From positions 1 through 37,608 of the forward strand of contig CAZTPJ010000033.1 in NCBI GenBank assembly GCA_964614515.1: a stretch of 37,608 bases of DNA, written 5' to 3'. Every line of letters starts with the position of its first letter. Within the stretch, counting starts at the first letter, position 1. A program made the translations under genes and the position numbers. Below are positions 23,068-32,500 of this stretch, piece by piece. This DNA comes from CAZTPJ01 sp964614515 (GTDB lineage: Bacteria; Planctomycetota; Phycisphaerae; Phycisphaerales; UBA1924). The notes beneath the pieces were generated by a model. The model searched no databases. It saw nothing but the letters and a program-made list of their open reading frames with translations, and was not told where the DNA came from.

Positions 23068-24727
23068 CCGCGGCCGTCGCTGGCGCGTTCCACTGCTGGA
23101 GCAACGCGTCGGCGATCTGTTCCGGGTTATAGCCGGCCTTGAGCAGGATGCAGGGCTTGCCGGACTTCTGGGCATAGAGCCTCGCTTCATCAACATGCAG
23201 ATGCCCGGCGAGTTTGACAAGTACCAGCACGACGCCCGTCTCGGGGCGTCCGATCGGCGCTCGCATGGCTTCCCCACTGCCGTGTTCGGCGAGACGTACC
23301 CATTCCACATCCGCGAGGTTGAAGGCTTCGCGGATGCGATCGACGGCCTGTTGCCTGCGAACACCGCCGACGAGTACGGCCGTGGTGCCCTGAATCAACT
23401 GACGCACCTGCGCCACGCGTTCACTCCAGGCGCGCGCGGGTTCCTCTTCGTGCTCATCGTCAACGGCATCGTCGCCCGGCGTCACGGCCGCATCAATCCA
23501 GGCGCGAAGCGAGTCGGTTGGCGCGACATCGCGGAAGAAACGTTGAACATCGACGCGAGCGAGAAGTTCGGTGATGCGGCGGTCGTCACGATCCAGGCCG
23601 AGAGCGTCGAGACGTTCGAGGGCCTCGGCGATTTTTCGACAGTCGTGCGGGTTGTAGTCGGCGTCGGCTTTGTCGAGATTCCTCACATGGTAACGGACCT
23701 GCGCGATGAGTTCCTGCATGGACTTCCTCGCGCGGGAGCGCTGTTCGATGCGCTCGGCGATCTGGCGGGCTTGCTCGATGATGACCGTCGCCCCCGCGGG
23801 ATCACCCGGATCATCCAGACGCATGTAGCGAGGAATGTGGATGCGGCGCACGGCCGTCTCTCGCCGCAGCCACGCATGCACTTCATCCTGATCCACGTCG
23901 GGCGCGGTGAGCCATGTGTGCTGGAGCGCGATGCGCAGCGCGGAGTTGGCTTCGGCGAGGAGTTGCAGCGCGACGTGATTGTCGCCCGCCGTGACGCTGT
24001 CGGCATGTTCATCGCACGCGTCCACGAGCGCAGCGGCCGCGGCCAGCGCGGCGTAACAGTCGGAGATTCCCCGCAGCGTCTGGTCGTCCGGCTGGCTTCG
24101 TTCGCGCCACAGAACCCACAGGAAGCAATCGGGCATCGCCTTGGCCTGCGAGATCATCTGCGAGACGCGCTCGACGATCGCCGGTTCGCGCGTCGGGTCT
24201 CCGGCCGCGGCCCGGCGCTCGATGTACAGCAGGCATGACTCGGCCTTGAGCCGACATCGCTTGGCGACGAGCGAGAGATCAACTTCCGCGCCCGTGGCCA
24301 GAATCGGATCGACGTATTCTGACGAAGCGGGCGGGACATCGACCGACGCGCGAGCACGACCGATCTCCTCCGTCGTGCCCGTCACGGGCAGATTGACGGC
24401 CGCATCGCCGATCCTCAGCGGCACAATCCCTGCCGAGGTAGGGGTACGCACAGGCAATGTCGGATTCGCGGCGCGGCCGGGCGTTTGTGGAATCGCGGGC
24501 GTTGCAGCAGACACGTCGAGTGGTGTTGAGCCAGCGATCGCAGGGGAAGCACCAGCGCGCGATGCCGTCGCACCTTCACCAACGCCTTCCGGTGGGGATT
24601 CAGCCTCTTGCTGTAACCACTGGCCGAGGGATTTGACAAGCGCTCGAAAAGATTGCGAGCGTTGCATTTCCTGCTGTAAGTATTGGGAGAGCGCGTCCAG
24701 GAGCTCCTGGGTCATGCGTTGCTGCAT
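23057..24727 (-). CDS. Large hypothetical protein with DUF2325-like C-terminal domain
   Basis: 556 residues (an alternative ATG at 24715 would remove four). The N-terminus is a short Gln-rich helix (MTQELLDALSQYLQQEMQRS), followed by a Pro/Ala/Thr-rich linker to about residue 125, then an all-helical middle region with several Trp residues. The last 100 residues form a Rossmann-like unit (TTAVLVGGVRRQQAVDRIRE, then VVLVLVKLAGHLHVDEARLY, then KPCILLKAGYNPEQIADALL) resembling DUF2325. Function unknown. It is divergent from the contractile injection operon across a 575-base gap, so it could be linked in regulation; that is only positional. No strong ribosome site is seen. Confidence 0.7.
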   Translation of the reverse strand: MQQRMTQELLDALSQYLQQEMQRSQSFRALVKSLGQWLQQEAESPPEGVGEGATASRAGASPAIAGSTPLDVSAATPAIPQTPGRAANPTLPVRTPTSAGIVPLRIGDAAVNLPVTGTTEEIGRARASVDVPPASSEYVDPILATGAEVDLSLVAKRCRLKAESCLLYIERRAAAGDPTREPAIVERVSQMISQAKAMPDCFLWVLWRERSQPDDQTLRGISDCYAALAAAAALVDACDEHADSVTAGDNHVALQLLAEANSALRIALQHTWLTAPDVDQDEVHAWLRRETAVRRIHIPRYMRLDDPGDPAGATVIIEQARQIAERIEQRSRARKSMQELIAQVRYHVRNLDKADADYNPHDCRKIAEALERLDALGLDRDDRRITELLARVDVQRFFRDVAPTDSLRAWIDAAVTPGDDAVDDEHEEEPARAWSERVAQVRQLIQGTTAVLVGGVRRQQAVDRIREAFNLADVEWVRLAEHGSGEAMRAPIGRPETGVVLVLVKLAGHLHVDEARLYAQKSGKPCILLKAGYNPEQIADALLQQWNAPATAAVTK

Positions 24728-25302
24728 GAACGGATCATATCGAGCTTCGGTGCGAGATGCGAATTATTCGAAAAAGAGCGATGTTTGTGACCGCTACGCA
24801 TGGCGAACGGCGCTCGAGTTGGTGGTGAGCGGTTGCGTTGGGCGCATGAGCGAATGACGATGAGCGTGCGTGGTGAGTTTGCGCAAGATGGAGATGCGTG
24901 GATCGGATGATGGACATCCATTCGCTCGACGTGCGCTGTCATGCACGCGCTGGAGCGCACGGCGCGCTCATCACCATGTGGGCGCGGCACGCGACGTGTG
25001 TCCATACGCGACGCTGTGTGCTCAAGGCTCACGGTCATCAATCAACCTGCGACGTACTCGTCGGTCAGGCCTTGATCGCCAGGCATCGTTGCTTCAGGTC
25101 AGCGCGGGCGCTGCGCGACGATGTTCATGGAGTTGATGGCGCAAAACCTGCGCGACCGGTGGGGCGAACTATTTTGGCTTGCATGAAGATTCTGAACCAC
25201 CCGCTTGACAACGCGGTTGTTTCATGTTCCACTGTGCGTGAGAAGGAGTGCGACCGGGTCAGCGCTTGTCGAAGCCTTGCCCGGTTGCAATGGAGTGGCG
25301 TG
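24728..25302. other. 575-base intergenic region upstream of the injection operon
   Basis: It lies between the start of the DUF2325-like gene (minus) and the first injection-system gene. A frame is open on the plus strand from 24898, but its product is Cys/His/Arg-rich with no family features, so I treat it as non-coding leader. It is somewhat less GC-rich than the flanks. It contains the promoter-like site listed at 25205. Nothing resembling a tRNA or attachment repeat was seen. Confidence 0.5.
25205..25233 (+). promoter_or_regulatory. Candidate sigma-70 promoter with overlapping inverted repeat
   Basis: A perfect TTGACA at 25205-25210 is followed after 17 bases by tccact (three of six matches to TATAAT). 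The inverted repeat acaac-gcg-gttgt (25208-25220) overlaps the -35 element and could be an operator. It lies 93 bases before the first gene of the injection operon. The weak -10 keeps confidence low. Confidence 0.3.
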
Positions 25303-25761
25303 GTGGATGCTGTGACTTCGCAAGCCTTGGCCGCGCTGCGCGATGCCGTCGCACAGTTGATCCCCGCCGCATCGTCGGGCGGGGTTGATCGTCGCGCCAC
25401 AGCGCTGCCTCTGCGCATCGCGCCGGTGGGGATCGGCGGGCTTGTGGTGTCCCGCACAGACCCGACGGCCAGCATCTTCGGAAGGCGGATCGAGGCTGAC
25501 ATTCGCGCGATCTTCACGGGCGGAAGCGCAAGCGCACGCGAGACGTTCGCGGGCGACACGCTGATGAACGTGCTGTCGCTCGGCGCTGCGACGCTGCGCG
25601 AAGCGGGATTCCTGAACATCAAGTCTGATGCCGAGCACGCCAACGACGTGGGCCAACAGGAGCGCACTGTGCGGTTGAAAGCGACGTTTGAGTTCATCGC
25701 CACGCCCGCCGTGGGCGAAGGTGTGATTGAAGAAATTCCAACACGAACGGAGATCGGCTGA
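25303..25761 (+). CDS. Putative tail-terminator-like protein of the contractile system
   Basis: About 152 residues from the GTG at 25303, with GGAG 7 bases upstream; the open frame extends further upstream without family-like sequence. The N-terminus is an amphipathic helix (MDAVTSQALAALRDAVAQLI). A mixed alpha/beta body follows (PLRIAPVGIGGLVVSRTDPT) and it ends in LKATFEFIATPAVGEGVIEE with a final IPTRTEI. A phage-style 'EGVI(x)EIP' ending on a beta strand next to the sheath gene is typical of small tail terminator/completion proteins. That assignment rests on position and size. It is the first gene of the operon, 36 bases before the sheath. Confidence 0.55.
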   Translation: MDAVTSQALAALRDAVAQLIPAASSGGVDRRATALPLRIAPVGIGGLVVSRTDPTASIFGRRIEADIRAIFTGGSASARETFAGDTLMNVLSLGAATLREAGFLNIKSDAEHANDVGQQERTVRLKATFEFIATPAVGEGVIEEIPTRTEIG

Positions 25762-25797
25762 CGCGCGGCCGTTGCGCTTCAGACAGGGGTATCGAGC

Positions 25798-26883
25798 ATG
25801 GCAGAGACATTTCCAGCGACATTCATCGTTCCCGGCACCTATGTCGAGGTCCGCGCGGAGGGTCTGATCCGCGCGGGAGGCGTATCGACGGGGAACATCG
25901 CGATCGTGGGCACGGCCTCGCAGGGGTTCAACGAGACGCACCTGCTCTCATCCTTCGATGAGGCCCTCGCGGCGTTCGGCGCTTACGACGCGTACGACGA
26001 TGGCGCGGGGACGCGCAACCTCACGCGATCGCTCGAACTGCTCTATCGCAACGGCGCCCGGACCGTGTTCGCGCGTGCGCTCGATCCGGCCGGCAACCCG
26101 GGACAGGGTGACTATGAGGCCGCCTTCGCCCAACTGTTGCTGGACGATGTGCAGATCGCGCTGGCGCCCGAATTGGCGACCAACGTGGCGCTGGCCGTGC
26201 TGAATCCGCTGACCACCAATGCGGAGAGCAATGGCAAGGACGTGATCGCGGTTGTCGGCGCGGACGCGACGACGCCGGCCAACGTCATCGCGCAGGCGAT
26301 CAACAGCGGCACGGGACGCATCATCCTCTCGACGCCGGGCCTTCGCGCTTTTGACACGGCCGAGGGCGATGTCGTCTCGCTGAACGGGCGATACTCCGCG
26401 GCCGCGGTCGGCGGGCTGCTCGCATCGCTGCCGGTGCAGAGTTCCCCGACGAACAAGGTGCTGCCGGGCGTATCCGGGCTTGAGCGGCGATACTCGTATG
26501 GCGAAACGGTGCAGTTGCTTCAGAATCGTCTGTGCGTGTTGGAGGATCGTCAGGGTGTGCGCGTGGTGCGCGGACTGACGACCAACGATGGCGCGTTCGC
26601 GCAGATCACGACGCGGCGCATCACCGACCTGGCCAAGGCCGGGATTCGCAAGGCCAGCGACCCGTTCATCGGCCGGCTCAACAACGCGCGAGTCCGCGGG
26701 GCGCTTCGCGCATCGATCGACGGCTTCCTCACCACCATGGTGCAGAACGAGGCGCTGATTCAGTATGAACTGGAAGTCACGGCCACGCGCGATGATGAAA
26801 TCGCCGGGCGGTGCAACGTCAACGCGCTGCTGCGCCCGACGTTCAGCATTGACTTCATCGCGGTGACGCTGGTGCTTGAGTGA
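25798..26883 (+). CDS. Contractile tail sheath protein
   Basis: 361 residues; AGGGG lies about 9 bases before the ATG. Sheath subunits form the contractile outer cylinder around the tube. Typical features: an N-terminal FIVPGTYVEVRAEGLI strand, GNIAIVGTASQGFNETHLLS, and LTRSLELLYRNGARTVFARA (domain I). The C-terminal core has VRVVRGLTTNDGAFAQITTR, then RRITDLAKAGIRKAS, FIGRLNNARVRGALRASIDG, a long helix, and the closing strand FSIDFIAVTLVLE, which would join the handshake mesh between subunits. It is shorter than the sheaths of Mu or T4 (about 490-660) and so close to a minimal sheath. It is followed 78 bases later by the tube gene, as in contractile phages and injection systems. Confidence 0.92.
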   Translation: MAETFPATFIVPGTYVEVRAEGLIRAGGVSTGNIAIVGTASQGFNETHLLSSFDEALAAFGAYDAYDDGAGTRNLTRSLELLYRNGARTVFARALDPAGNPGQGDYEAAFAQLLLDDVQIALAPELATNVALAVLNPLTTNAESNGKDVIAVVGADATTPANVIAQAINSGTGRIILSTPGLRAFDTAEGDVVSLNGRYSAAAVGGLLASLPVQSSPTNKVLPGVSGLERRYSYGETVQLLQNRLCVLEDRQGVRVVRGLTTNDGAFAQITTRRITDLAKAGIRKASDPFIGRLNNARVRGALRASIDGFLTTMVQNEALIQYELEVTATRDDEIAGRCNVNALLRPTFSIDFIAVTLVLE

Positions 26884-26961
26884 ACAGGATGACTTGATGC
26901 GTCGCGGCGATCGGGCTTGATGGCCGTGGCGCTTCGGTGGAACACGAACAGGAGATGAATC

Positions 26962-27456
26962 GTGGCGAATACGAGCGTGTTTACGGGGGCGGATGGGTCC
27001 ATCACGTTGTCCTCGCCGCAAGGCGCCGAGGGCGAGGCCGCGCAGGGCGTGATCGATGGATATGAACTCGTCGCGGTGGGCCGTGTGACCGATGTCCGCG
27101 TTGAGGTCAAGGCCGATGTGAAGGCGTTTCACGAGATCGGGCAGCGGTACGCGACGGAACTGCGCCCGGGCAACATGAGCGTGCGCGGGACGATCGGACG
27201 CGCGCATGTCAACGGGGCGCTGCTGCGGCTGCTGCTGGGCGAGGCATCCGAAGCGCGTCCGGGCGTGAGTTGGGTGCAGCCGTCGTTCAACATCACGCTG
27301 ATGCTGCAAAGTGCCTCGGCGGCGGACGTTCGCAACACCGTCACGCTGCACGACGTGAAGATCGACAACTGGGTGTACCAGATTCCAGAGGATGACTTCG
27401 TGATGGAGTCGATCGGGTTCCAGGCGCTGTACATGACCACGGCGGATGAGCCATGA
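26962..27456 (+). CDS. Tail tube (inner tube) protein
   Basis: 164 residues from a GTG; AGGAGA sits 7 bases upstream and supports this start over a nearby out-of-frame ATG. The sequence is beta-rich, with VFTGADGSITLSSPQ, ELVAVGRVTDVRVEVKADVK, FHEIGQRYATELRPGNMSVR, GTIGRAHVNGALLRLLLGEA and FNITLMLQSA, then NTVTLHDVKIDNWVYQIPED. This matches the two-sheet fold and size of contractile tail tube (Hcp/gp19/XkdM-like) subunits, which stack as hexamers inside the sheath. The position directly after the sheath confirms it. Its stop overlaps the next start (ATGA). Confidence 0.88.
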   Translation: MANTSVFTGADGSITLSSPQGAEGEAAQGVIDGYELVAVGRVTDVRVEVKADVKAFHEIGQRYATELRPGNMSVRGTIGRAHVNGALLRLLLGEASEARPGVSWVQPSFNITLMLQSASAADVRNTVTLHDVKIDNWVYQIPEDDFVMESIGFQALYMTTADEP

Positions 27457-27923
27457 ATCGAGTCGCCATGACGCCTGAAGATCTGCTGGCCGGGGCCGCG
27501 CTGACCCATGCGATCACCGTGCCCGAGTCTGTCCGCGCGCCCGGCGTCGCGGGCGCGGGGGGGGGCGAGGTCAGGCTGCGGCCGCTCACGATCGAAGACC
27601 TTCAGGTCGTGACGCGCACGGCCAGGGAACAGGATGTGGTCGTTGCAGCGTTGATGGTTCAGCGTGCGCTGGTGGAGCCGGCGCTGACGCTGGCGCAGGT
27701 GCTCGGGCTTCACGCGGGGCTTGTGGAGTTTCTGCTTGCGGAGGTGAATCGCATCAGCGGGATCTCATCGCGGGCGGATGAAGTTCGTGAGGCGGCATCC
27801 GCGCCGGTGGCGCGGGCGGCGCACATCCTGGCGCGAACGTTCGGATGGACGCCGGACCAGGTCAGCCAGTTGACGCTCGGGCAGGTGCTGTTGCATCTTG
27901 AGATGCTGAAGGAGCGGGAGTGA
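27453..27923 (+). CDS. Tail assembly chaperone-like protein
   Basis: 156 residues; the ATG overlaps the tube stop by 4 bases. The N-terminus has LRPLTIEDLQVVTRTAREQD and long helices (ALVEPALTLAQVLGLHAGLV); the end is ILARTFGWTPDQVSQLTLGQ followed by VLLHLEMLKERE. The C-terminal pattern 'GW(T)xDxVxxLxLxxxxxxLE' is like the small assembly chaperones that follow the tube gene in contractile tails and like DUF6760-type proteins of injection systems. Those chaperones hold the tape measure before tube assembly. No programmed frameshift product is evident. A G9 tract (27557-27565) falls in a Gly-rich loop. Confidence 0.65.
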   Translation: MNRVAMTPEDLLAGAALTHAITVPESVRAPGVAGAGGGEVRLRPLTIEDLQVVTRTAREQDVVVAALMVQRALVEPALTLAQVLGLHAGLVEFLLAEVNRISGISSRADEVREAASAPVARAAHILARTFGWTPDQVSQLTLGQVLLHLEMLKERE

Positions 27924-28987
27924 GTGGAGCGGGTCAGCAGGTTCCGACGAGGGTCGAGTCGGTGCGCGCTGCGCGTCGCGTGGCGAATGTGTTGACATGC
28001 GCTGGCGCGGCGCGATTCCTCGTGGAGGTTGCGCCCGGCGAGCGCGGGCTTGAGTTGCCGCCGCGGGCGTCCGCACTGCTGGCGTTTGATCCGTTTGCGA
28101 GCGTGAACATTCAGGATGTCCCGCCTAGCGTCGACGCGGGCGACGTGTCACGCGCATCCCGGCGGGCGGCACGAAGCAACCCGCACGACGCGAATCGAAC
28201 AGATGTTGGTCCACGGCCGTCGATGCGAAACGTCGCACCCGAATCCACCCCGCGCGGACATGTGCGGACTTCACAATCGCCGAGCATCACTCCCGCGCGT
28301 GTGACTAACCGCCACGAACGTGCGGCCGGCCCTCTTGCAGGTGGCGCGACGCCAGCGCCAGGCTTTCCGGCGATTGTCGACGCCCATCACGCGGGCCAAT
28401 CGCACGATGCGCGATCGCTCGATGGCGCCGCGCCGGCATCAGTCACTCCGGCGATGGCCGCGGAGGTGATCGGGCGGTTGCAATCAGTCGCTCGAAAGCC
28501 GGCGACGAATGGCGGTTCAACAAACGAACGCGCTGCGCACGCCGCGCCGGCGACCAGCAGCGCCAACACGTCATCGGGCATGGCCCTGCTCGCGGAACTC
28601 ACCAGCGCGATTCATGATCGAAGCGTCAAGTCTCGCACACACACCGCTCGGGAGAACGGATCCACATTCCCCCCCCTTGGCGGCAATGGATCATTACGCA
28701 CGCGAACCTCACCCGGCGCGGGCGCCAACGACACGGATGCCCCGACGCCCGCGAGCCTGTGGCATCGCGCCCACGAATCGCGACTGTTTCCCCGCGCTGC
28801 GCTTCGAGCGGGCGACACGGCCCCTGCGCGAGCCGAAAGCCCGGCGCTCGACACCGACACGCCCGCCGGTTACGAGTCGCGGCCGCACGCCCACCAGCGT
28901 GACATGCGCCCGCACATCGATGTCGTCGATGTTATTGCAACCGCCCTGCGCGATGAAGCGCGACGACATGGAGTGGACATGTCATGA
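27920..28987 (+). CDS. Disordered low-complexity protein of the injection operon
   Basis: 355 residues from a GTG that overlaps the previous stop by 4 bases. The first 60 residues are ordered (RRVANVLTCAGAARFLVEVA and ASALLAFDPFASVNIQDVPP), and the last 30 form a helix (DVVDVIATALRDEARRHGVD). The 250 residues between are rich in Ala, Pro, Thr, Ser, Arg and His and appear unfolded. The frame is open throughout and both ends are coupled to neighbours (ATGA with the next gene), so it is probably real. It could be a linker, an assembly factor or a cargo adaptor; nothing identifies its function. The disordered centre could also hide a replaced tape-measure region. Confidence 0.6.
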   Translation: MSGAGQQVPTRVESVRAARRVANVLTCAGAARFLVEVAPGERGLELPPRASALLAFDPFASVNIQDVPPSVDAGDVSRASRRAARSNPHDANRTDVGPRPSMRNVAPESTPRGHVRTSQSPSITPARVTNRHERAAGPLAGGATPAPGFPAIVDAHHAGQSHDARSLDGAAPASVTPAMAAEVIGRLQSVARKPATNGGSTNERAAHAAPATSSANTSSGMALLAELTSAIHDRSVKSRTHTARENGSTFPPLGGNGSLRTRTSPGAGANDTDAPTPASLWHRAHESRLFPRAALRAGDTAPARAESPALDTDTPAGYESRPHAHQRDMRPHIDVVDVIATALRDEARRHGVDMS

Positions 28988-29577
28988 GCGCAAGGCCGGT
29001 GCTTGGCGACTGGGAGATTCCAAACGTCACGCTGCTCGTGTCGGCGGAACGTCGCGCGTTCGCGCACCTGCCCGTGCCCGGACTGGCCGGCGGCATCCTG
29101 CACGACATGCAGGCCGAACCCGTTCGCATCGAAATCGCCGGAAGCCTCATGGGCGCTGAGTCGCGCACCGGATTCATGGAGTCCATTCGCGGAAAATTCC
29201 AGGCTGGAGAAGCCACCGCGTTCGCCGCGGACATCACCACGGCCACCAAGGTTGAACACGTTGTCGTCGAGGATGTGCGCTTTCACGAATCCGCGGAAGA
29301 TCCGGGCGTGTTGTCGTTCTGGATGATGCTGCGCGAAAGCCCCCCCCCGCCGCCACCGCCGGATCCCCTCGGCGGCATCGACGCGGGGCTGCTCGATGAT
29401 GCGGCGGGTTTGATCGACAACGTGACGGCCGCGCTGGATGTGCTGGATCAACTCGGCGGCGTTCCTGACTTCGCGGATCCGACGCCGCCGCTCAAGGGCT
29501 TGCTCGGCGGGGTGGAGGGCGCGCTCTCCGGCCTTGGCGGAGCGAGCGGCGCGATCGAAAGTCTCTTCGGAGGGTGA
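28984..29577 (+). CDS. Tail adaptor, DNA-circularisation (DNA_circ_N)-like protein
   Basis: 197 residues; the ATG overlaps the previous stop. Residues 1-115 form a beta-rich domain (LGDWEIPNVTLLVSAERRAF, PVRIEIAGSLMGAESRTGFM, VEHVVVEDVRFHESAEDPGV, LSFWMMLRE). Its end 'v.v.dvrf.e....gvlsF.v.l.E' resembles the N-terminal domain of phage DNA circularisation/tail hub proteins (Mu gp43 or PBSX XkdP-type neighbourhood). A Pro-rich linker (PPPPPPPDP) follows, then a Gly/Leu/Asp-rich tail. In such operons this protein joins tube and hub. It has a C9 tract at 29340-29348. Confidence 0.6.
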   Translation: MSARPVLGDWEIPNVTLLVSAERRAFAHLPVPGLAGGILHDMQAEPVRIEIAGSLMGAESRTGFMESIRGKFQAGEATAFAADITTATKVEHVVVEDVRFHESAEDPGVLSFWMMLRESPPPPPPPDPLGGIDAGLLDDAAGLIDNVTAALDVLDQLGGVPDFADPTPPLKGLLGGVEGALSGLGGASGAIESLFGG

Positions 29578-29580
29578 TGC

Positions 29581-32500
29581 GTGGCGTCGGTGTCTGTCTC
29601 CATCCAGGGATCACTCAACGGCGAGACGCTCACCGCAAGCGTATCGGCGCAGGTGGCGCAACTGGAGGAGATCGCGCGACTTGTCAAGGGCCTGACGCAG
29701 AACCCGCCGCAGGATGTCCGCGATGCGCTGCGACGCATGGCGGACTTTCGCATGCCGAACATGGACTTCGCCGCGTCGCTGTCGCCGATGCTCGGGCGCA
29801 TCACGGCCGCGCTGCCATCAGAGTTTGGCGGGGCGCTGGGTGATCTGCCATCACGGCTGGAGCGCCTTTCCACGACGATCACCGGGCAACTTCAGCCGGA
29901 TCTGCTGCGCGTGCTTGGGGTGATCCGCGCGGTGCAGGACCTTGCGACGCTGGACTTTCACTGCAACAGTGATCTCGTCGGCGGCGCGGGCGGCGCCACA
30001 CCACCCCCACCACCCCCCCCTCCACCGCCGCCCCCCCCTCCCGGTGGACCGCCGCCGGGGCAGCCTGCGCCGACCGAGTCCACTCCCGCGACGCGCGCGG
30101 CCGCATCCGCGCTATCCGCGCTCGAACGCCTGCCCGCGCCGCTGGAGGCCCCGACACTGGTGATGTTCGTGCGCGAAGTTGTCAGCCGGGCGATGCAAGG
30201 GTTCACCGCGCCGTTCCCGATCCCGATCTTGCAGGAGATCTTTGATCCGCTCGAGACGCTTGCGCGGTGGGATGCGATGAGTTCCGCCGAGATCGCCACG
30301 CACATGGCCCAGACGCTGGCGGAGGCGGCTTCGCTGATTCGCGAAGAAGTGCGCGGCACGCTCGACGCGACGGCCGGGCGCCTCGTCGCGATGAACACGC
30401 TGCTGGCGCCCGCGGACCTGCTGTTCATCGCGGAAACGGTGTCATCGCGTCTGGATCAGATTCGCGCGGCGGTGAACACGGGCGATGTCTCGGGCACAGG
30501 CTCCGCGGTGGCGGAGATCAACGCGGTGATGGATCGACTGGATGACATTCGCGCGGCGTTCAATGCGCCCGCGCGAACGGAAGCCGCGGCTCTGGCCGAT
30601 GCCCTGCCGCGACTGGCGGAGCGCGTTGAAGCGAAGATGGATCACGTCGTGTTTACCTTGTCGCCCAGCGCGGGGCTTGGTCATCTGGCGGCCCTCGGCG
30701 GCGAGATCAACACGCCGGAGAATCCGGAGGCGATCGCGGACCTGCGAGAGCAGATGCGCGTGTTGACCGGATGGCTTGAAGATCTGATTGAGCGGCTGGA
30801 TGTGTCGGCGCTGGAGGCGGGGCTTGCGCCGGCGGCCGGAGCGGTGCGCGAAGCGGCCGAGGCCATTGACGCGGCGCTGATCTCCGTCACGCTCGCGGTG
30901 CGCGAGCGATTCGCGCAGGCCGAAGCCGCGATCGACGCGGTGGATACCGCGGCGCTGCGTCAATCGCTCGAACGAGTTCTTAGCGCCGCGAGAACCGAGA
31001 CCACCGGACGACTGCGATCATTCCTCGAACCCGTGCGCGACGCGATATCGACGGCCATGGACACGGTGGGCGATGCGGTGGATGAGTTTGATCCCACGGC
31101 CGTGGTCGATGCGCTGCGCGATGTGGTTGAGCGTCTCGCGGGCGTGCTTGATTCGCCGGAGATCGCCGGGCCGCTCGATACCGTTCGCTCCGCGGTGGAG
31201 CAGGCGGCGTCCGGCGTTGAGAGTTTCTCGTTCACGCCAGCGGTTGATCCCGTGGTGGTGGGCATCGACAGCGTGACGGAGAAACTCAAGGCAATCAATC
31301 CCGATGAATTGAGCGATACCGTCAAGTTCGCGCTGGCCGGGGCGCTGGCGATCCTGCCCGAAGACCTCAACGGACCGATTGGCGAACTGAGCGTCGGCTT
31401 TGATGGCATTGTGCAGGCCGGCCCCGTGCAGATTGTCGAGAAGGCCAAGGCCGGGCCGGCCGCGGTGATGGAATCACTCAAGGCCTTTGAGCCGGCCGTA
31501 CTCATCGGTGACAAACTCTCCAAGCCATTCACGGCCGCGGTGAGCGAAGCCGAACGATTCAGACCGCGCGAACTCTTCAAACACGTCGATGCGGAGATTG
31601 CGAAGGTCAAGAAGCGCATCGCGGACACGGCCAGCCCGGCCAAAGCGCTCGAACCGCTTCAGAAGGAGTTTGAGAAACTGCTGAAGGTCGTGGATGGCCT
31701 GAATCCGGCAGAGATTCTGCGTCCCGTGGATGAGGCACTCGCGGCGGCGATCAACGATGTGATTGATGCGACGCCCATTGATGAGATTCTTAGTGGGATT
31801 GAGTCAGCGCTGCGTCCGATTCGGATGGCGATTGATGCGGTGGACCGGATTTCGCGTGTGACGCAGCGACTGGAAGAGATCCTGCGCGGGCTTGATGATG
31901 CGCCCGCGCAGTTTGATGCGTGGATCGATTCGATCCTGGCGAAGATCGCGGCCATCGGCGACATGAGCGAGATCGAACTTGGCCTGGCGGATGTGGCGGC
32001 AGCGCTCGATGCCGTCACCGAGTCAGCGCTGCGCACGGCGATCGACGGCGCGTATCAACCGGCCTCGACGGCGTTTCGCGATGCAAGGCCGGGCGATCGT
32101 CTGGCCCACATCGTGCAGGCACGGCTGCGGTTTCCCGATGGCGAGTTCGCGGCGCTTCCGGCATCGCCGGAGAAGGACGCGATTTCGGCGGCCCTTGCGC
32201 GGGTTCGCGCGACGGATGGCGAGTTCGGCGCGCCGTATCTCGCGGCCGAACGGATTGCGCTCGCCTGTCGAAGCGCCGATGAAGCGTTCGGCACGCTCCT
32301 GCCGCGATGGGATCCGCGCTATCACGATGCACGCGCAGCGCTGCCGGGACTCAGGCGCACCAACGCGACGTCCGCGGATGTTCGCGACTGGGTCCACGAA
32401 GCGCTGGAGTGGCAGGTGCGCCGACCCGTGAAGACGGCACTGTCATTCATCAAGCCCGTGCGCGTGATCCTGACGGCGACGGTTCCCCCCGTGGTGGACA

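Noticed and set aside
24898..25302. Extended start for the first injection-system gene.
   Set aside because: The added 135 residues are Cys/His/Arg-rich and unlike a tail protein; a GTG with a well-spaced GGAG exists at 25303.
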